A stretch of 64,000 nt of DNA from Flavobacterium sp. (GTDB lineage: Bacteria > Bacteroidota > Bacteroidia > Flavobacteriales > Flavobacteriaceae), in the NCBI GenBank assembly GCA_015234525.1, contig JADGMX010000049.1, positions 1 to 64,000 of the forward strand, written 5' to 3'. The position numbers and the translations under genes are program-made. This document shows positions 7,906 to 16,431 of the stretch, in pieces; position 1 is the first letter of the stretch, and each line of letters starts with the position of its first letter. Under the pieces are notes generated by a model, which made no database searches, was not told the DNA's origin, and saw only the letters and a list, made by a program, of their open reading frames with translations.

Positions 7906-9837
7906 TTACAATCCGGTTTCTTCCTGTAAGTTTTTATCAAACTGTCTTTTACCGAAAATTGCCTCAAGGTCGTCTTTGAAAATTACTTCCTTTTCGATCA
8001 ATATATCCGCAAGTTGATTGAGTTTATCTTTATTTTCTTCCAGAATGCTGATGGCTCGCTGATATTGTCCTTCGATTAAAGCCGAAATCTCTTCGTCGAT
8101 AACTTTCGCCGTTTCTTCAGAGTACGGTTTCGAGAAGTTATACTCGCTTTGTCCAGACGAGTCGTAATAGGTAACGTTTCCAAGTCGGTCGTTCAATCCG
8201 TAGATTGTGACCATCGCACGAGCTTGCTTTGAAACCTTTTCAAGATCGCTCAGCGCGCCGGTTGAAATTCGGTTGAACGTTACCTTTTCAGCGGCCCGTC
8301 CGCCCATTGTTGCACACATTTCGTCAAGCATCTGGTCAGGTCGAACAATCAGCCGCTCTTCTGGTAAATACCAGGCCGCACCTAGACTTTGTCCGCGTGG
8401 CACGATCGTCACTTTTACAAGCGGCGCTGCGTGTTCAAGAATCCAGCTTACTGTTGCGTGACCGGCTTCGTGAATTGCAATCGCACGTTTTTCGTCAGGA
8501 GTTACAATTTTATTCTTTTTCTCAAGTCCGCCAACAATTCGGTCAACGGCGTCCAGGAAATCCTGTTTGTCAACAAGGGTTTTGTCTTTTCGGGCAGCAA
8601 TCAAAGCGGCCTCATTACAAACATTTGCGATATCGGCACCTGAGAATCCCGGAGTTTGCTTAGCTAGAAAATCAGTATCGAGGTCTTCTTTTTTCTTTAG
8701 TGGCATCAAATGCACCTCAAAAATTTCTTTACGCTCTCTGACATCCGGCAGATCAACAAATATTTGTCGGTCAAATCTTCCCGCACGCATCAATGCTTTA
8801 TCGAGCACGTCAGCACGGTTTGTGGCCGCGAGTACGATTACATTTGAGTTCGTCCCAAAACCGTCCATCTCAGTCAATAGCTGGTTAAGCGTATTTTCAC
8901 GCTCATCATTTGATCCTGAGAAATTATTTTTTCCTCTGGCACGGCCAACGGCGTCGATCTCGTCAATAAAGATGATTGCAGGCGATTTCTCCTTGGCTTG
9001 CTTAAACAAGTCGCGAACTCTTGACGCACCAACTCCAACGAACATCTCTACAAAGTCAGATCCTGACAATGAAAAGAATGGAACTTGCGCTTCACCGGCA
9101 ACCGCCTTGGCAAGTAATGTTTTACCTGTTCCCGGAGGGCCAACTAATAACGCGCCTTTCGGAATTTTACCACCCAAGTTTGTATACTTTTGCGGGTTTT
9201 TCAAAAACTCCACAATCTCTTGAATTTCTTCTTTCGCACCTTCTAAACCGGCAACATCTTTAAAGGTAGTCTTGATGTCGTTCTTCTCGTCAAAAAGCTT
9301 TGCTTTCGATTTCCCGATATTAAAGATTTGTCCACCGCCACCACCAGGACCACCAGCCGACATACGTCGCATGATAAAAATCCAGATCGCCACAATTATG
9401 ATGATTGGCAACAAGCTGACAAAAATTTCGCTCCAATTGCTTTTTGGCAAAAACGTAAAATCCTTCAACTTTCCGGCCGCTACGGCTTCTTCAAGTTTTT
9501 TCTGGAAAATTTCATCGTTACCAATGTCGAACGTATAATGCGGTCCATCGCTGTCTCGATTCAACATGTCTTTGGCCACGGCCGCATGCTGTTTTTCAGT
9601 CAACGCTTGCTTGGTCAAAAATACCTCTGCCTGCGATTTGTTGTAAATAACTACCTTTTCAACATCGCCCTCTTCAAGGAATGTCGTAAATTTCGGAGAA
9701 GACGTTTTTGCCGGCTCATTAAATGCAGAACCGCCGGTAGCAAAACTTATGAATAAAAATAATAAGACGATAATTCCATATACGAGCCACGGACTAATCT
9801 TATATTTCGGAGTTGGATTATTGTTTTCTTTAGCCAT
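7906..9837 (-). CDS. ftsH: ATP-dependent zinc metalloprotease FtsH
   Basis: A 643-residue inner-membrane AAA protease that degrades unfolded membrane proteins and selected cytosolic targets. Two membrane helices (about 18-34 and 139-157) flank a periplasmic loop of about 100 residues. A Gly-rich linker leads to the AAA module: Walker A GPPGTGKT at 233-240, Walker B IIFIDEID at 288-295, then the SRH region with RAGRFDR. The zinc site HEAGH is at 456-460, with the third ligand Asp in STGALSDLEK. Length and all catalytic residues are normal. It follows rsfS by 15 bases. Confidence 0.97.
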   Translation of the reverse strand: MAKENNNPTPKYKISPWLVYGIIVLLFLFISFATGGSAFNEPAKTSSPKFTTFLEEGDVEKVVIYNKSQAEVFLTKQALTEKQHAAVAKDMLNRDSDGPHYTFDIGNDEIFQKKLEEAVAAGKLKDFTFLPKSNWSEIFVSLLPIIIIVAIWIFIMRRMSAGGPGGGGGQIFNIGKSKAKLFDEKNDIKTTFKDVAGLEGAKEEIQEIVEFLKNPQKYTNLGGKIPKGALLVGPPGTGKTLLAKAVAGEAQVPFFSLSGSDFVEMFVGVGASRVRDLFKQAKEKSPAIIFIDEIDAVGRARGKNNFSGSNDERENTLNQLLTEMDGFGTNSNVIVLAATNRADVLDKALMRAGRFDRQIFVDLPDVRERKEIFEVHLMPLKKKEDLDTDFLAKQTPGFSGADIANVCNEAALIAARKDKTLVDKQDFLDAVDRIVGGLEKKNKIVTPDEKRAIAIHEAGHATVSWILEHAAPLVKVTIVPRGQSLGAAWYLPEERLIVRPDQMLDEMCATMGGRAAEKVTFNRISTGALSDLEKVSKQARAMVTIYGLNDRLGNVTYYDSSGQSEYNFSKPYSEETAKVIDEEISALIEGQYQRAISILEENKDKLNQLADILIEKEVIFKDDLEAIFGKRQFDKNLQEETGL

Positions 9838-9852
9838 TAAATGGTTGTTTCT

Positions 9853-10224
9853 TTAATACTTGTTTTGAATGGTGGTGATTTTAGCATCGCCCCACAAACT
9901 CTCGATGTTGTAATACTCACGAATGTGTTTTTGAAAGACATGTACTACAATATTGACATAATCCATCAACACCCATTCGCCGTTGTCTGTACCTTCAACG
10001 TGCCAAGGCTTATCTTTTAATTCTTTAGAAACTGTTTTTTGAATTGAGTTAACAATCGCGTTAACCTGGGTATTTGAACTTCCGTTGCAGATAATGAAAT
10101 AATCGCAAACTGCGGTATCGATTCCTCTTAAATCCAGAATATCAATGTCATTTCCTTTAACTTCCTCGATTCCTTTTATAATTTGTGCTAGTAGCACGTC
10201 ATTGTTTACTGCTTTTTTCGCCAT
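9853..10224 (-). CDS. rsfS: Ribosome silencing factor RsfS
   Basis: A 123-residue RsfS/Iojap protein that binds the large ribosomal subunit protein uL14 and blocks subunit joining when nutrients are poor. It covers the full domain, with the characteristic DLRGIDTAVCDYFIICNGSS and WHVEGTDNGEWVLMDY stretches. It is the first gene of an rsfS-ftsH unit, an order commonly seen in Flavobacteriaceae. Confidence 0.94.
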   Translation of the reverse strand: MAKKAVNNDVLLAQIIKGIEEVKGNDIDILDLRGIDTAVCDYFIICNGSSNTQVNAIVNSIQKTVSKELKDKPWHVEGTDNGEWVLMDYVNIVVHVFQKHIREYYNIESLWGDAKITTIQNKY

Positions 10225-10241
10225 TAAGTTTTTTGTGTATT

Positions 10242-10274
10242 TTGCAAAGTTACCATTTTTTGTCTTTATTTTTG
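10242..10274 (+). promoter_or_regulatory. Candidate birA promoter
   Basis: TTG (10242-10244), 22 bases, then TATTTTTG (10267-10274), an exact match to TAnnTTTG. The start codon at 10318 would leave a leader of about 37 bases. It overlaps the oppositely oriented rsfS promoter. Confidence 0.5.
10245..10252 (-). promoter_or_regulatory. -7 box for rsfS-ftsH
   Basis: TAACTTTG on the minus strand matches TAnnTTTG, 20 bases before the rsfS ATG. The divergent birA promoter is interleaved with it. Confidence 0.5.
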
Positions 10275-10317
10275 AAACTTAACATAACATTAAATCAGGG
10301 TTCTGAATAAATTTCCG

Positions 10318-11043
10318 ATGCGTTTTATCAAACTGAGTGCCGTTTCCTCAACCAACGATTTTCTTAAAGATCTTGTCAAAAATCAGCTCGCAAAACCATA
10401 CATGGTTGTCAGTGCAGATGAGCAAACAGCCGGTCGCGGTCAACGCGCAACCAATTGGACATCGGAAGCTGGTAAAAATCTGATGTTTAGTGTCTTAATT
10501 TCGAGAAATCAAACCGCGCCGCCTTATCTTTTTGTGTTAAATGCCGCTATCGCAGTGTCAATTTTTCAAGTACTCAAAGCTAAAAACATCCCGAATCTGT
10601 CAATTAAGTGGCCGAACGACATTATGTCAGGTACTAAGAAAATTTCGGGTATTCTGATCGAAAATACGCTCTCGGCAACCACCGGCGTGCAGTCAATTGT
10701 TGGCATCGGCCTGAACGTCAATCAAACCAACTTCCAGGACCTTCCAAACGCGTCCTCATTGGCTGTTGTTGCCAAAACCGAATTCGACGCCGATGAAATT
10801 CTGAAAAATATCGTAACTCAAATCAAGCACAACGTTGATTCGATAGATAATCACATTCAGGAAATCTGGGACTTTTACAATGAGAAACTTTTTAGGCGAA
10901 ATCTACTCAGCAATTTCATTCTCGAAGACAAATCGGTTATCGAAGCGGAAATTTTGGGTGTAAATCAGGGCGGGCAACTCGTCATCGAACACGAAAATCA
11001 GCAAAAACGTTACGACATTAAGCAAATTCAGCTGATTTATTAG
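10318..11043 (+). CDS. birA: Biotin--protein ligase
   Basis: A 241-residue enzyme that makes biotinyl-AMP and attaches biotin to the carrier lysine of acetyl-CoA carboxylase. The biotin-loop motif is GRGQRATNW near residue 38, and SIKWPNDIM plus KKISGILIE mark the catalytic core; a short C-terminal SH3-like domain follows. There is no N-terminal helix-turn-helix, so it is a ligase only and not a biotin repressor. It is transcribed alone and is followed by a family A repeat. Confidence 0.94.
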   Translation: MRFIKLSAVSSTNDFLKDLVKNQLAKPYMVVSADEQTAGRGQRATNWTSEAGKNLMFSVLISRNQTAPPYLFVLNAAIAVSIFQVLKAKNIPNLSIKWPNDIMSGTKKISGILIENTLSATTGVQSIVGIGLNVNQTNFQDLPNASSLAVVAKTEFDADEILKNIVTQIKHNVDSIDNHIQEIWDFYNEKLFRRNLLSNFILEDKSVIEAEILGVNQGGQLVIEHENQQKRYDIKQIQLIY

Positions 11044-11132
11044 AAGCTATTTCCGGCTGTTCGCTCATATCTTTTTTCGCCTCGTTTCCTCGACTTCAAA
11101 AAGGATAACCGCTGCCATCCGGGCTAGGGCTT
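11044..11132 (-). repeat. Family A interspersed repeat, copy 3
   Basis: Read on the minus strand it begins AAGCCCTAGCCCGGATGG, continues with AGCGGTTATCCTTTTT and ends AAAAAAGATATGAGCGAACAGCCGGAAATAGCTT. The TAG in its opening CCCTAGCCC is the stop codon of the gldH-like gene. It lies between convergent birA and gldH-like genes. Confidence 0.75.
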
Positions 11133-11600
11133 GATTGCAACCGCAAGCGAACTCGCTACTTGCGAACTTTTGGTTAAGCGAATGCCAATCCCGGTTACAT
11201 TCGGCAAATAATCATGCGGAAATTCATGTTTAATTTTCAGGGTATAACTTCCGGCTTTCAATACTTGGTTTTGCAGTACCTTTTGCCGCAAGTCGCAATA
11301 ATCACCAAGGCAATCCGCGATTGGTTTTCCTGAGTTATCGGTAAGGACCAATTCTAAGTTAGTCTCTTTTCCTGCAAAAGCTACATGTATCGGAATCGAT
11401 CGCGATGGCATTGCATATCCATGGCTGAAATCAATTTCAAGATCGTAAACGCCGTCTTGTTTTAAATTGAACTTAAACGATTTTACTTCGTTCTTCGGCC
11501 ACTTGTTGTCCGGAAAATCCCGATTGTATTCGGATACCACGGCCGAATCGCAAGAAAGCATCACAAGTAAAATCACCAGTATCGCGATGCCTCTTTTCAT
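11124..11600 (-). CDS. GldH-like lipoprotein
   Basis: A 158-residue lipoprotein (basic start, hydrophobic stretch, lipobox VMLSC). The mature part is one all-beta domain with DNKWPKNEVKSFKF, then IDFSHGYAMPSRSIPIHV and, near the end, LKAGSYTLKIKHEF and IGIRLTK. This layout resembles the gliding-motility lipoprotein GldH, but similarity judged by eye is moderate. It ends the pyrE-SRPBCC operon, two bases after the SRPBCC gene. The stop codon lies inside a family A repeat, so the last residues (about AIKP) may derive from an insertion. Confidence 0.6.
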   Translation of the reverse strand: MKRGIAILVILLVMLSCDSAVVSEYNRDFPDNKWPKNEVKSFKFNLKQDGVYDLEIDFSHGYAMPSRSIPIHVAFAGKETNLELVLTDNSGKPIADCLGDYCDLRQKVLQNQVLKAGSYTLKIKHEFPHDYLPNVTGIGIRLTKSSQVASSLAVAIKP

Positions 11601-11602
11601 TT

Positions 11603-11995
11603 TTACAATTTTTGCATGTTCGACGACAGCGATTCCATGAATTTCGTGATCGGACCTTTAATCATCATTCCCATCATGGCATTGAACTCGCCTTCAAATG
11701 AAAGTCCAACCTCCGACGCGTTTGCAGAAACTTCTGTAATATTCGCAATTAAAGCAAATGCTAATTTGTCGCTTGCCGAAGCTAAAACGATCTTATTTGG
11801 CGCCACTTTTTCTTTCACTTTTAACTTGATCTCAGGCATTCCTTTCAATCCAAATACAAAAGATTCATCGCCCAAAACTTCAAATTTCGCGATGTTATCC
11901 GGCATCAGTTTCTCAAAATTGCTGACATCACCAAGCGAGTTGAACAATTCAGTTGCTGATTTTTGAACCTGTACTTTCGGAGTTTCTATTTTCAT
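11603..11995 (-). CDS. SRPBCC (START-like) domain protein
   Basis: A 130-residue protein of the helix-grip SRPBCC fold. It opens with the domain's first strand and helices (SATELFNSLGDVSNFEKLMPDNI) and ends with the long amphipathic C-terminal helix after a Met-rich segment (FNAMMGMMIKGP). Such proteins bind hydrophobic ligands; the ligand here is unknown. There is no signal peptide, so it is cytoplasmic. It begins one base after the pyrE stop and is probably co-transcribed. Confidence 0.85.
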   Translation of the reverse strand: MKIETPKVQVQKSATELFNSLGDVSNFEKLMPDNIAKFEVLGDESFVFGLKGMPEIKLKVKEKVAPNKIVLASASDKLAFALIANITEVSANASEVGLSFEGEFNAMMGMMIKGPITKFMESLSSNMQKL

Positions 11996-11996
11996 G

Positions 11997-12647
11997 TTAA
12001 TTGCTGGTTTGGCCCCAATCAGCTGGATTCGTATTCCACTGTTGAAGTATTTCTAATTCTTTTTCTGATATGTATTGTTTGGCAACCGCAAGGTTAAGTA
12101 AACTTTCGTAATTGCTCAAGGTGGTAAGTTCAACGTTGGCCGATTTGAAATTCTCAGTTGCATCGGCAAAGCCATAAGTGAAAATTGCCACCATGCCTTT
12201 TACGTTTGCACCCGCCGACTTCAGTGCGTCAACTGCATTCAAACTGCTTTTTCCGGTACTGATCAAATCTTCAACCACTACAACCGATTGTCCTTTTTGC
12301 AAAAAGCCCTCAACCTGATTTAATCGTCCGTGCTTTTTGGCTTCCGGTCGAACATAAACAAATGGCAACCCCAAGTATTCGGCAACCAATACGCCAATTC
12401 CGATGGCACCGGTAGCAACACCCGCTATCACATCTGGTTTTCCGTATTGTTTTTCGATGATCTTTGAAATCTCCTCGCGAATGTAATTGCGAATCGGCGG
12501 AAATGATAACGTTAGCCTGTTGTCGCAATAAATCGGCGACTTCCAACCCGACGCCCAACTAAATGGACTTTTCGGATTCAATTTAATTGCATTTATTTGC
12601 AAAAGTAACTCGGCCGTTTTTTCTGCGGTATCCTTGTTGTAAATCAT
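11997..12647 (-). CDS. pyrE: Orotate phosphoribosyltransferase
   Basis: A 216-residue enzyme of de novo pyrimidine synthesis that converts orotate and PRPP to orotidine 5'-phosphate. The PRPP-binding motif VVVVEDLISTGKSS is intact, with GVATGAIGIG and RPEAKKHGR upstream. The ATG at 12647 was preferred to an earlier start because a -7 box (TACATTTG) lies at 12652-12659, leaving almost no leader. It heads pyrE-SRPBCC-gldH-like and is divergent from the NUDIX gene with a gap of 7 bases. Confidence 0.95.
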   Translation of the reverse strand: MIYNKDTAEKTAELLLQINAIKLNPKSPFSWASGWKSPIYCDNRLTLSFPPIRNYIREEISKIIEKQYGKPDVIAGVATGAIGIGVLVAEYLGLPFVYVRPEAKKHGRLNQVEGFLQKGQSVVVVEDLISTGKSSLNAVDALKSAGANVKGMVAIFTYGFADATENFKSANVELTTLSNYESLLNLAVAKQYISEKELEILQQWNTNPADWGQTSN

Positions 12648-12651
12648 ACCA

Positions 12652-12659
12652 CAAATGTA
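12652..12659 (-). promoter_or_regulatory. -7 box immediately before the pyrE start
   Basis: TACATTTG on the minus strand matches TAnnTTTG. Its last base is five positions before the pyrE ATG, so transcription is expected to begin at or within a few bases of the start codon. The box overlaps the NUDIX start codon on the other strand. Confidence 0.5.
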
Positions 12660-13257
12660 TAAAGTTTTTGTCAACGATAAGCCGCTTTTCCTCACAAATG
12701 AGATTCAAAAAGAAACGGATTTTCAACTATTTTTGCTCGAAAGCGTCGACATAAAACAACTTATCGGAAAGATTTTCAATAACAAGATTGACAAGGCATA
12801 TCTCTATCACCCAGACGAAAAGGAAATCATGAAAACTTTGAAGTCGAAGATAAAAGTAAATAAAGCCGGCGGCGGACTTGTTTATAATTCAAAGAATCAA
12901 ATCTTGTTCATCTTCCGAAACGGGAAATGGGACCTGCCAAAAGGCGGCATCGAGAAAGGCGAGGAGATAATTGACACGGCAGTTCGCGAAGTTGAAGAAG
13001 AAACCGGCGTTAAAAATCTAACCGTCGTGCGAAAACTTCAAAAAACGTATCACATTTTTAGGCATCACGACAATTACCGATTAAAAACCACGCATTGGTT
13101 TATCATGACCACTGATTATGACGGACCGCTTGTGCCGCAAACCAAAGAGGGAATCGAAAAAGCGATTTGGCTCAATGCCGATCAGGTTCATGAGGCGCTC
13201 GCAAATTCGTATGAAAACATAAAACTCCTTTTTGAGCAGGAATCGGTAATTATTTAA
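12655..13257 (+). CDS. NUDIX hydrolase
   Basis: A 200-residue protein with about 65 N-terminal residues of its own and then a NUDIX domain. The Nudix box is complete (GGIEKGEEIIDTAVREVEEE), giving the metal-binding glutamates for hydrolysis of a nucleoside diphosphate linked to another group. The substrate is not predictable. The ATG at 12655 is only 7 bases from the divergent pyrE ATG, so its promoter must lie inside pyrE; TATCCTTG at 12629-12636 is one base from the -7 consensus. Its 3' end overlaps coaD by 8 bases. Confidence 0.9.
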   Translation: MYKVFVNDKPLFLTNEIQKETDFQLFLLESVDIKQLIGKIFNNKIDKAYLYHPDEKEIMKTLKSKIKVNKAGGGLVYNSKNQILFIFRNGKWDLPKGGIEKGEEIIDTAVREVEEETGVKNLTVVRKLQKTYHIFRHHDNYRLKTTHWFIMTTDYDGPLVPQTKEGIEKAIWLNADQVHEALANSYENIKLLFEQESVII

Positions 13258-13708
13258 CCACGGCCGGGGGAACCAACAGCGAATAGTCTCCGCCATTTCG
13301 AAGTACATCCCTGACAATACTTGAACTGATATACGAGGTATTGGCAGCGGTCAACAAAAACACGGTTTCAATTTTTGACAGTCGGCGGTTTGTATGTGCA
13401 ATCGCTTTTTCAAATTCAAAATCTGCCGGATTTCGCAAGCCACGAACAATAAATTGCGCTCCAAGCTCTTTACAAAGGTCAATAGTCAGTCCCGTATAAG
13501 AAATCACCGATACGGTTGGATACGCTTTAAAACTCTCTTCGATGAAATGTTTGCGCTGTTCAAGGCTAAACATATATTTCTTGTCGGCGTTTACTCCGAT
13601 GGCCACTACAATCTCGTCAAATAACGGAACGCTTCGTTTGATAATGTCGAAATGCCCAAGCGTGATCGGATCAAACGAACCTGGGAAAACAGCTTTGCGT
13701 TTAGTCAT
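13250..13708 (-). CDS. coaD: Phosphopantetheine adenylyltransferase
   Basis: A 152-residue enzyme for the penultimate step of coenzyme A synthesis: 4'-phosphopantetheine plus ATP gives dephospho-CoA. Nucleotidyltransferase motifs are present: PGSFDPITLGHFDII near the start, RGLRNPADFEFE in the middle and YISSSIVRDV near the end. The length is typical. It overlaps the ddl stop by 8 bases as the second gene of ddl-coaD, and converges on the NUDIX gene with another 8-base overlap. Confidence 0.95.
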   Translation of the reverse strand: MTKRKAVFPGSFDPITLGHFDIIKRSVPLFDEIVVAIGVNADKKYMFSLEQRKHFIEESFKAYPTVSVISYTGLTIDLCKELGAQFIVRGLRNPADFEFEKAIAHTNRRLSKIETVFLLTAANTSYISSSIVRDVLRNGGDYSLLVPPAVVK

Positions 13709-14690
13709 TTTTATGATTTTTCAGTGCTAATTCGATTGCGTTCGAGAATAAATCGGGTAGTGAAATTCCGGCTTCGCGAGCTTGCTGTGGCAGCAGGCTT
13801 TCGGTTGTGAGTCCGGGTATGGTATTCATTTCAAGCAAATGCGGCTCGTCGTTAACCAAAATGTATTCGCTACGGGAAAAGCCGGTCATTTTTAGAACTT
13901 CATAAACCCTTTTTGCAACAATTCTAACCCGATCGGAAACTTCGTCTGAAATTCGCGCCGGAGTAATTTCCTGTGATTTTCCGAGATATTTTGCTTCATA
14001 ATCAAAAAAGTCATTTTCTGAAACGATCTCGGTAATTGGCAATACCTTAATTTCTCCTGCAAAATCAATCACACCAACAGAAACCTCGGTGCCTTCCAGG
14101 AAACTTTCAATAATGATTTCATTGTCTTCTTTGTAAGCTTTAGCGATCGCTACCGCCAGTTCGTCAGCCGATTTAACTTTAGAAATTCCAAAACTCGATC
14201 CTGCGCGATTCGGTTTTACAAAACATGGCATTCCAACAGTATCAACGATTTTCTGCTCATTGATCTCATCGCCTTGATTCAAGTAAAATGATTTCGCGGT
14301 TTTAATCCCGTATTGTTTTAAAACCGACAATAGATCACGTTTGTTAAAAGTAAGCGCCGACTGATAATAGCCGCAAGAAGTTTGCGGAATTCGCAATAAT
14401 TGAAAGTAAGCTTGCATCAATCCATCCTCACCGGGAGAACCGTGAATGGCGTTGAAAACAACATCAAAAGTGATCCGCTTTCCGTCAATGTCCGAAAATG
14501 AAAAATCATTCTTGTCGATCGGATATTTATTGTTGTGCTCGTCCACATGAAACCAGCCTTCTTTTAGGATATGAACCCGGAAAGACCTGTATTTGTCTTT
14601 GTCGAGATTCTGGTGGACGACATTGCCACTGATCAGTGAAATTTCGACTTCGCTTGAGTAGCCGCCCATGATTATGGCAACGTTTATCAT
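13701..14690 (-). CDS. ddl: D-alanine--D-alanine ligase
   Basis: A 329-residue ATP-grasp enzyme that makes the D-Ala-D-Ala dipeptide for peptidoglycan. The N-terminal domain begins MINVAIIMGGYSSEVEISL. HGSPGEDG, CFVKPNRAGSSFGISK and EMNTIPGLTTESLLPQQ carry the substrate- and ATP-binding residues. The ATG at 14690 fits the family start; the longer open frame lacks similarity. A -7 box at 14715-14722 supports this start. Confidence 0.95.
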   Translation of the reverse strand: MINVAIIMGGYSSEVEISLISGNVVHQNLDKDKYRSFRVHILKEGWFHVDEHNNKYPIDKNDFSFSDIDGKRITFDVVFNAIHGSPGEDGLMQAYFQLLRIPQTSCGYYQSALTFNKRDLLSVLKQYGIKTAKSFYLNQGDEINEQKIVDTVGMPCFVKPNRAGSSFGISKVKSADELAVAIAKAYKEDNEIIIESFLEGTEVSVGVIDFAGEIKVLPITEIVSENDFFDYEAKYLGKSQEITPARISDEVSDRVRIVAKRVYEVLKMTGFSRSEYILVNDEPHLLEMNTIPGLTTESLLPQQAREAGISLPDLFSNAIELALKNHKND

Positions 14691-14714
14691 AATAGAAGGT
14701 GTTAATGGAACCAA

Positions 14715-14722
14715 CAAATTTA
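14715..14722 (-). promoter_or_regulatory. -7 box for ddl-coaD
   Basis: TAAATTTG on the minus strand matches TAnnTTTG, 24 bases before the ddl ATG. No clear -33 element was found. Confidence 0.4.
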
Positions 14723-14760
14723 TCATTTTATTTCGAAAGGAAATGCCTCTACAAATTTTA

Positions 14761-14768
14761 TATCTTTG
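14761..14768 (+). promoter_or_regulatory. -7 box for the PASTA-rluD-yaaA operon
   Basis: TATCTTTG matches TAnnTTTG and ends 16 bases before the ATG at 14785, giving a leader of about 10 bases. Confidence 0.5.
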
Positions 14769-14784
14769 CGCAAACATTAATTAT

Positions 14785-15396
14785 ATGACCTTTAAGGAAT
14801 ACATAACAAGCCGAGCGTTTTTTGGGCAGATTGCCATTGCGGTCGGAATCATCGCCGGACTTGTTTTCATCTTCATTTATTGGCTCAGATTTTCGACAAA
14901 TCACGGTGAGGAAATCACGGTTCCGGATTTGACGAAACTGACCGAAGAGCAAGTTGATGAAAAGCTTTCTGAGCTCAATTTGCAGTATGTTATCCTTGAT
15001 AGCGTCGATTTCAGAAAAGACTTTCCAAAATATAGCGTGGTTGAGCAAGATCCCTTGGCAGGCGAAAAAGTAAAGGAAGACCGAAAGATATATGTGAAGA
15101 TAAATTCATCCGGATTTACATCGGTTCGTATTCCGGATTTGATCGAAAAAACATATCGTCAGGCGGCGCCGACTTTACAAGCACTCGGACTCGAAGTCGG
15201 CAACATTTCGTATGTTCCTTATCTTGGAAAAGACATGGTTTTGGAAATGAAACTGAATGGCAAAAAACTTCGCGTAGGCGAGAAGGTGTTGAAATCATCC
15301 AAAATCGATCTGGTTTTAGGTGACGGAAAAGTCGGTTTCGACGATAGCTCTCTCGATAGTATTTCATCCGATATAGAAGAACCAATTGATGAGTAA
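14785..15396 (+). CDS. Membrane-anchored PASTA domain protein
   Basis: A 203-residue protein with a short cytoplasmic N-terminus, one membrane helix (about residues 14-34) and two PASTA domains outside the membrane (about 45-110 and 112-185; typical starts VPDLTKLTEEQV and IPDLIEKTYRQAA). PASTA domains bind peptidoglycan stem peptides or beta-lactams. It has no kinase or transpeptidase domain, so it may be a stand-alone cell-wall sensor or scaffold. It lies divergent from ddl and overlaps the pseudouridine synthase gene by 8 bases. Confidence 0.88.
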   Translation: MTFKEYITSRAFFGQIAIAVGIIAGLVFIFIYWLRFSTNHGEEITVPDLTKLTEEQVDEKLSELNLQYVILDSVDFRKDFPKYSVVEQDPLAGEKVKEDRKIYVKINSSGFTSVRIPDLIEKTYRQAAPTLQALGLEVGNISYVPYLGKDMVLEMKLNGKKLRVGEKVLKSSKIDLVLGDGKVGFDDSSLDSISSDIEEPIDE

Positions 15397-16429
15397 GATT
15401 TTAGTACCAGATTCTGATGAAGAATTGTTCGAACATTTTAGATTTGACGTTCCAAAAGGGCAAATTCCTGTTCGCATCGACAAGTTCTTAATGTATTTGA
15501 TTCCGAATGCAACCCGGAATAAGATTCAAAATGCCGCGACTTCAGGAGATATTTATGTCAATGACCTACCTGTCAAATCGAACTACAAGGTAAAGCCGTC
15601 AGATGTTGTGCGGATTTTGCTTTCGCATCCGCCGTTTGAAAATCGGGTAGATCCTGAAAACATCCCTCTTGACATTGTTTTTGAAGACGATGCTTTGCTT
15701 GTTATTAACAAACCTGCCGGACTTGTGGTTCATCCCGGTCACGGAAATTATACGGGTACACTTGTAAATGCGTTGGCATATCATTTTGACAATTTGCCGA
15801 TGAACAGTAGCGAGCGTCCCGGATTGGTTCATCGAATCGACAAAAACACATCAGGACTTTTGGTAATTGCCAAAACTGAAGCCGCAATGACGCATTTGGC
15901 TAAGCAGTTTGAAGCCAAAACATCCGAACGTGAATATATAGCACTTGTTTGGGGGAATGTTAAGGAAGATCAGGGTACAATTACCGGAAATATTGCCAGA
16001 CACGTAAAAGACAGAATGCAAATGGCTGTTTTTGCTGATGAAAATATTGGCAAACCCGCAGTTACCCATTATAAAGTTTTGGAACGACTGGGTTATGTGA
16101 CGCTCATTTCTTGTCAGCTTGAAACCGGTCGGACGCATCAAATTCGCGTTCATCTGAAACATATCGGGCACACTTTATTTAATGACGAACGCTATGGCGG
16201 ACATCAAATATTAAAAGGAACTACGTTTACCAAGTACAAGCAATTTGTTGAAAACTGCTTTAAAATATTGCCTCGCCAAGCGCTTCACGCAAAAACTCTA
16301 GGTTTTATACATCCGACCACGGGTGAGATGATGCGATTTGACACCGAGATTCCGGCAGATATGGCTGAATGCATTGCCAAATGGCGAACATATTCAGTAG
16401 CCAAAGTTGCCGAGGAAGAAGAAGAGTAA
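15389..16429 (+). CDS. RluA/RluD-family pseudouridine synthase
   Basis: A 346-residue RNA pseudouridine synthase with an N-terminal S4 RNA-binding domain (about 28-90) and an RluA-type catalytic domain. The catalytic Asp is in GLVHRIDKNTSGLLV; LETGRTHQIRVHL is the second signature. It most resembles RluD, which modifies helix 69 of 23S rRNA, but the target is inferred. An ATG at 15389 was chosen over a TTG one codon earlier. It is coupled to the PASTA gene and followed after 2 bases by yaaA. Confidence 0.93.
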   Translation: MSKILVPDSDEELFEHFRFDVPKGQIPVRIDKFLMYLIPNATRNKIQNAATSGDIYVNDLPVKSNYKVKPSDVVRILLSHPPFENRVDPENIPLDIVFEDDALLVINKPAGLVVHPGHGNYTGTLVNALAYHFDNLPMNSSERPGLVHRIDKNTSGLLVIAKTEAAMTHLAKQFEAKTSEREYIALVWGNVKEDQGTITGNIARHVKDRMQMAVFADENIGKPAVTHYKVLERLGYVTLISCQLETGRTHQIRVHLKHIGHTLFNDERYGGHQILKGTTFTKYKQFVENCFKILPRQALHAKTLGFIHPTTGEMMRFDTEIPADMAECIAKWRTYSVAKVAEEEEE

Positions 16430-16431
16430 GT

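Noticed and set aside
8567..9223. 218-residue open frame antisense to ftsH
   Set aside because: It lies opposite a complete ftsH with all catalytic motifs, is Ser/Pro/Arg-rich in the way of antisense frames, and has no recognised domain.
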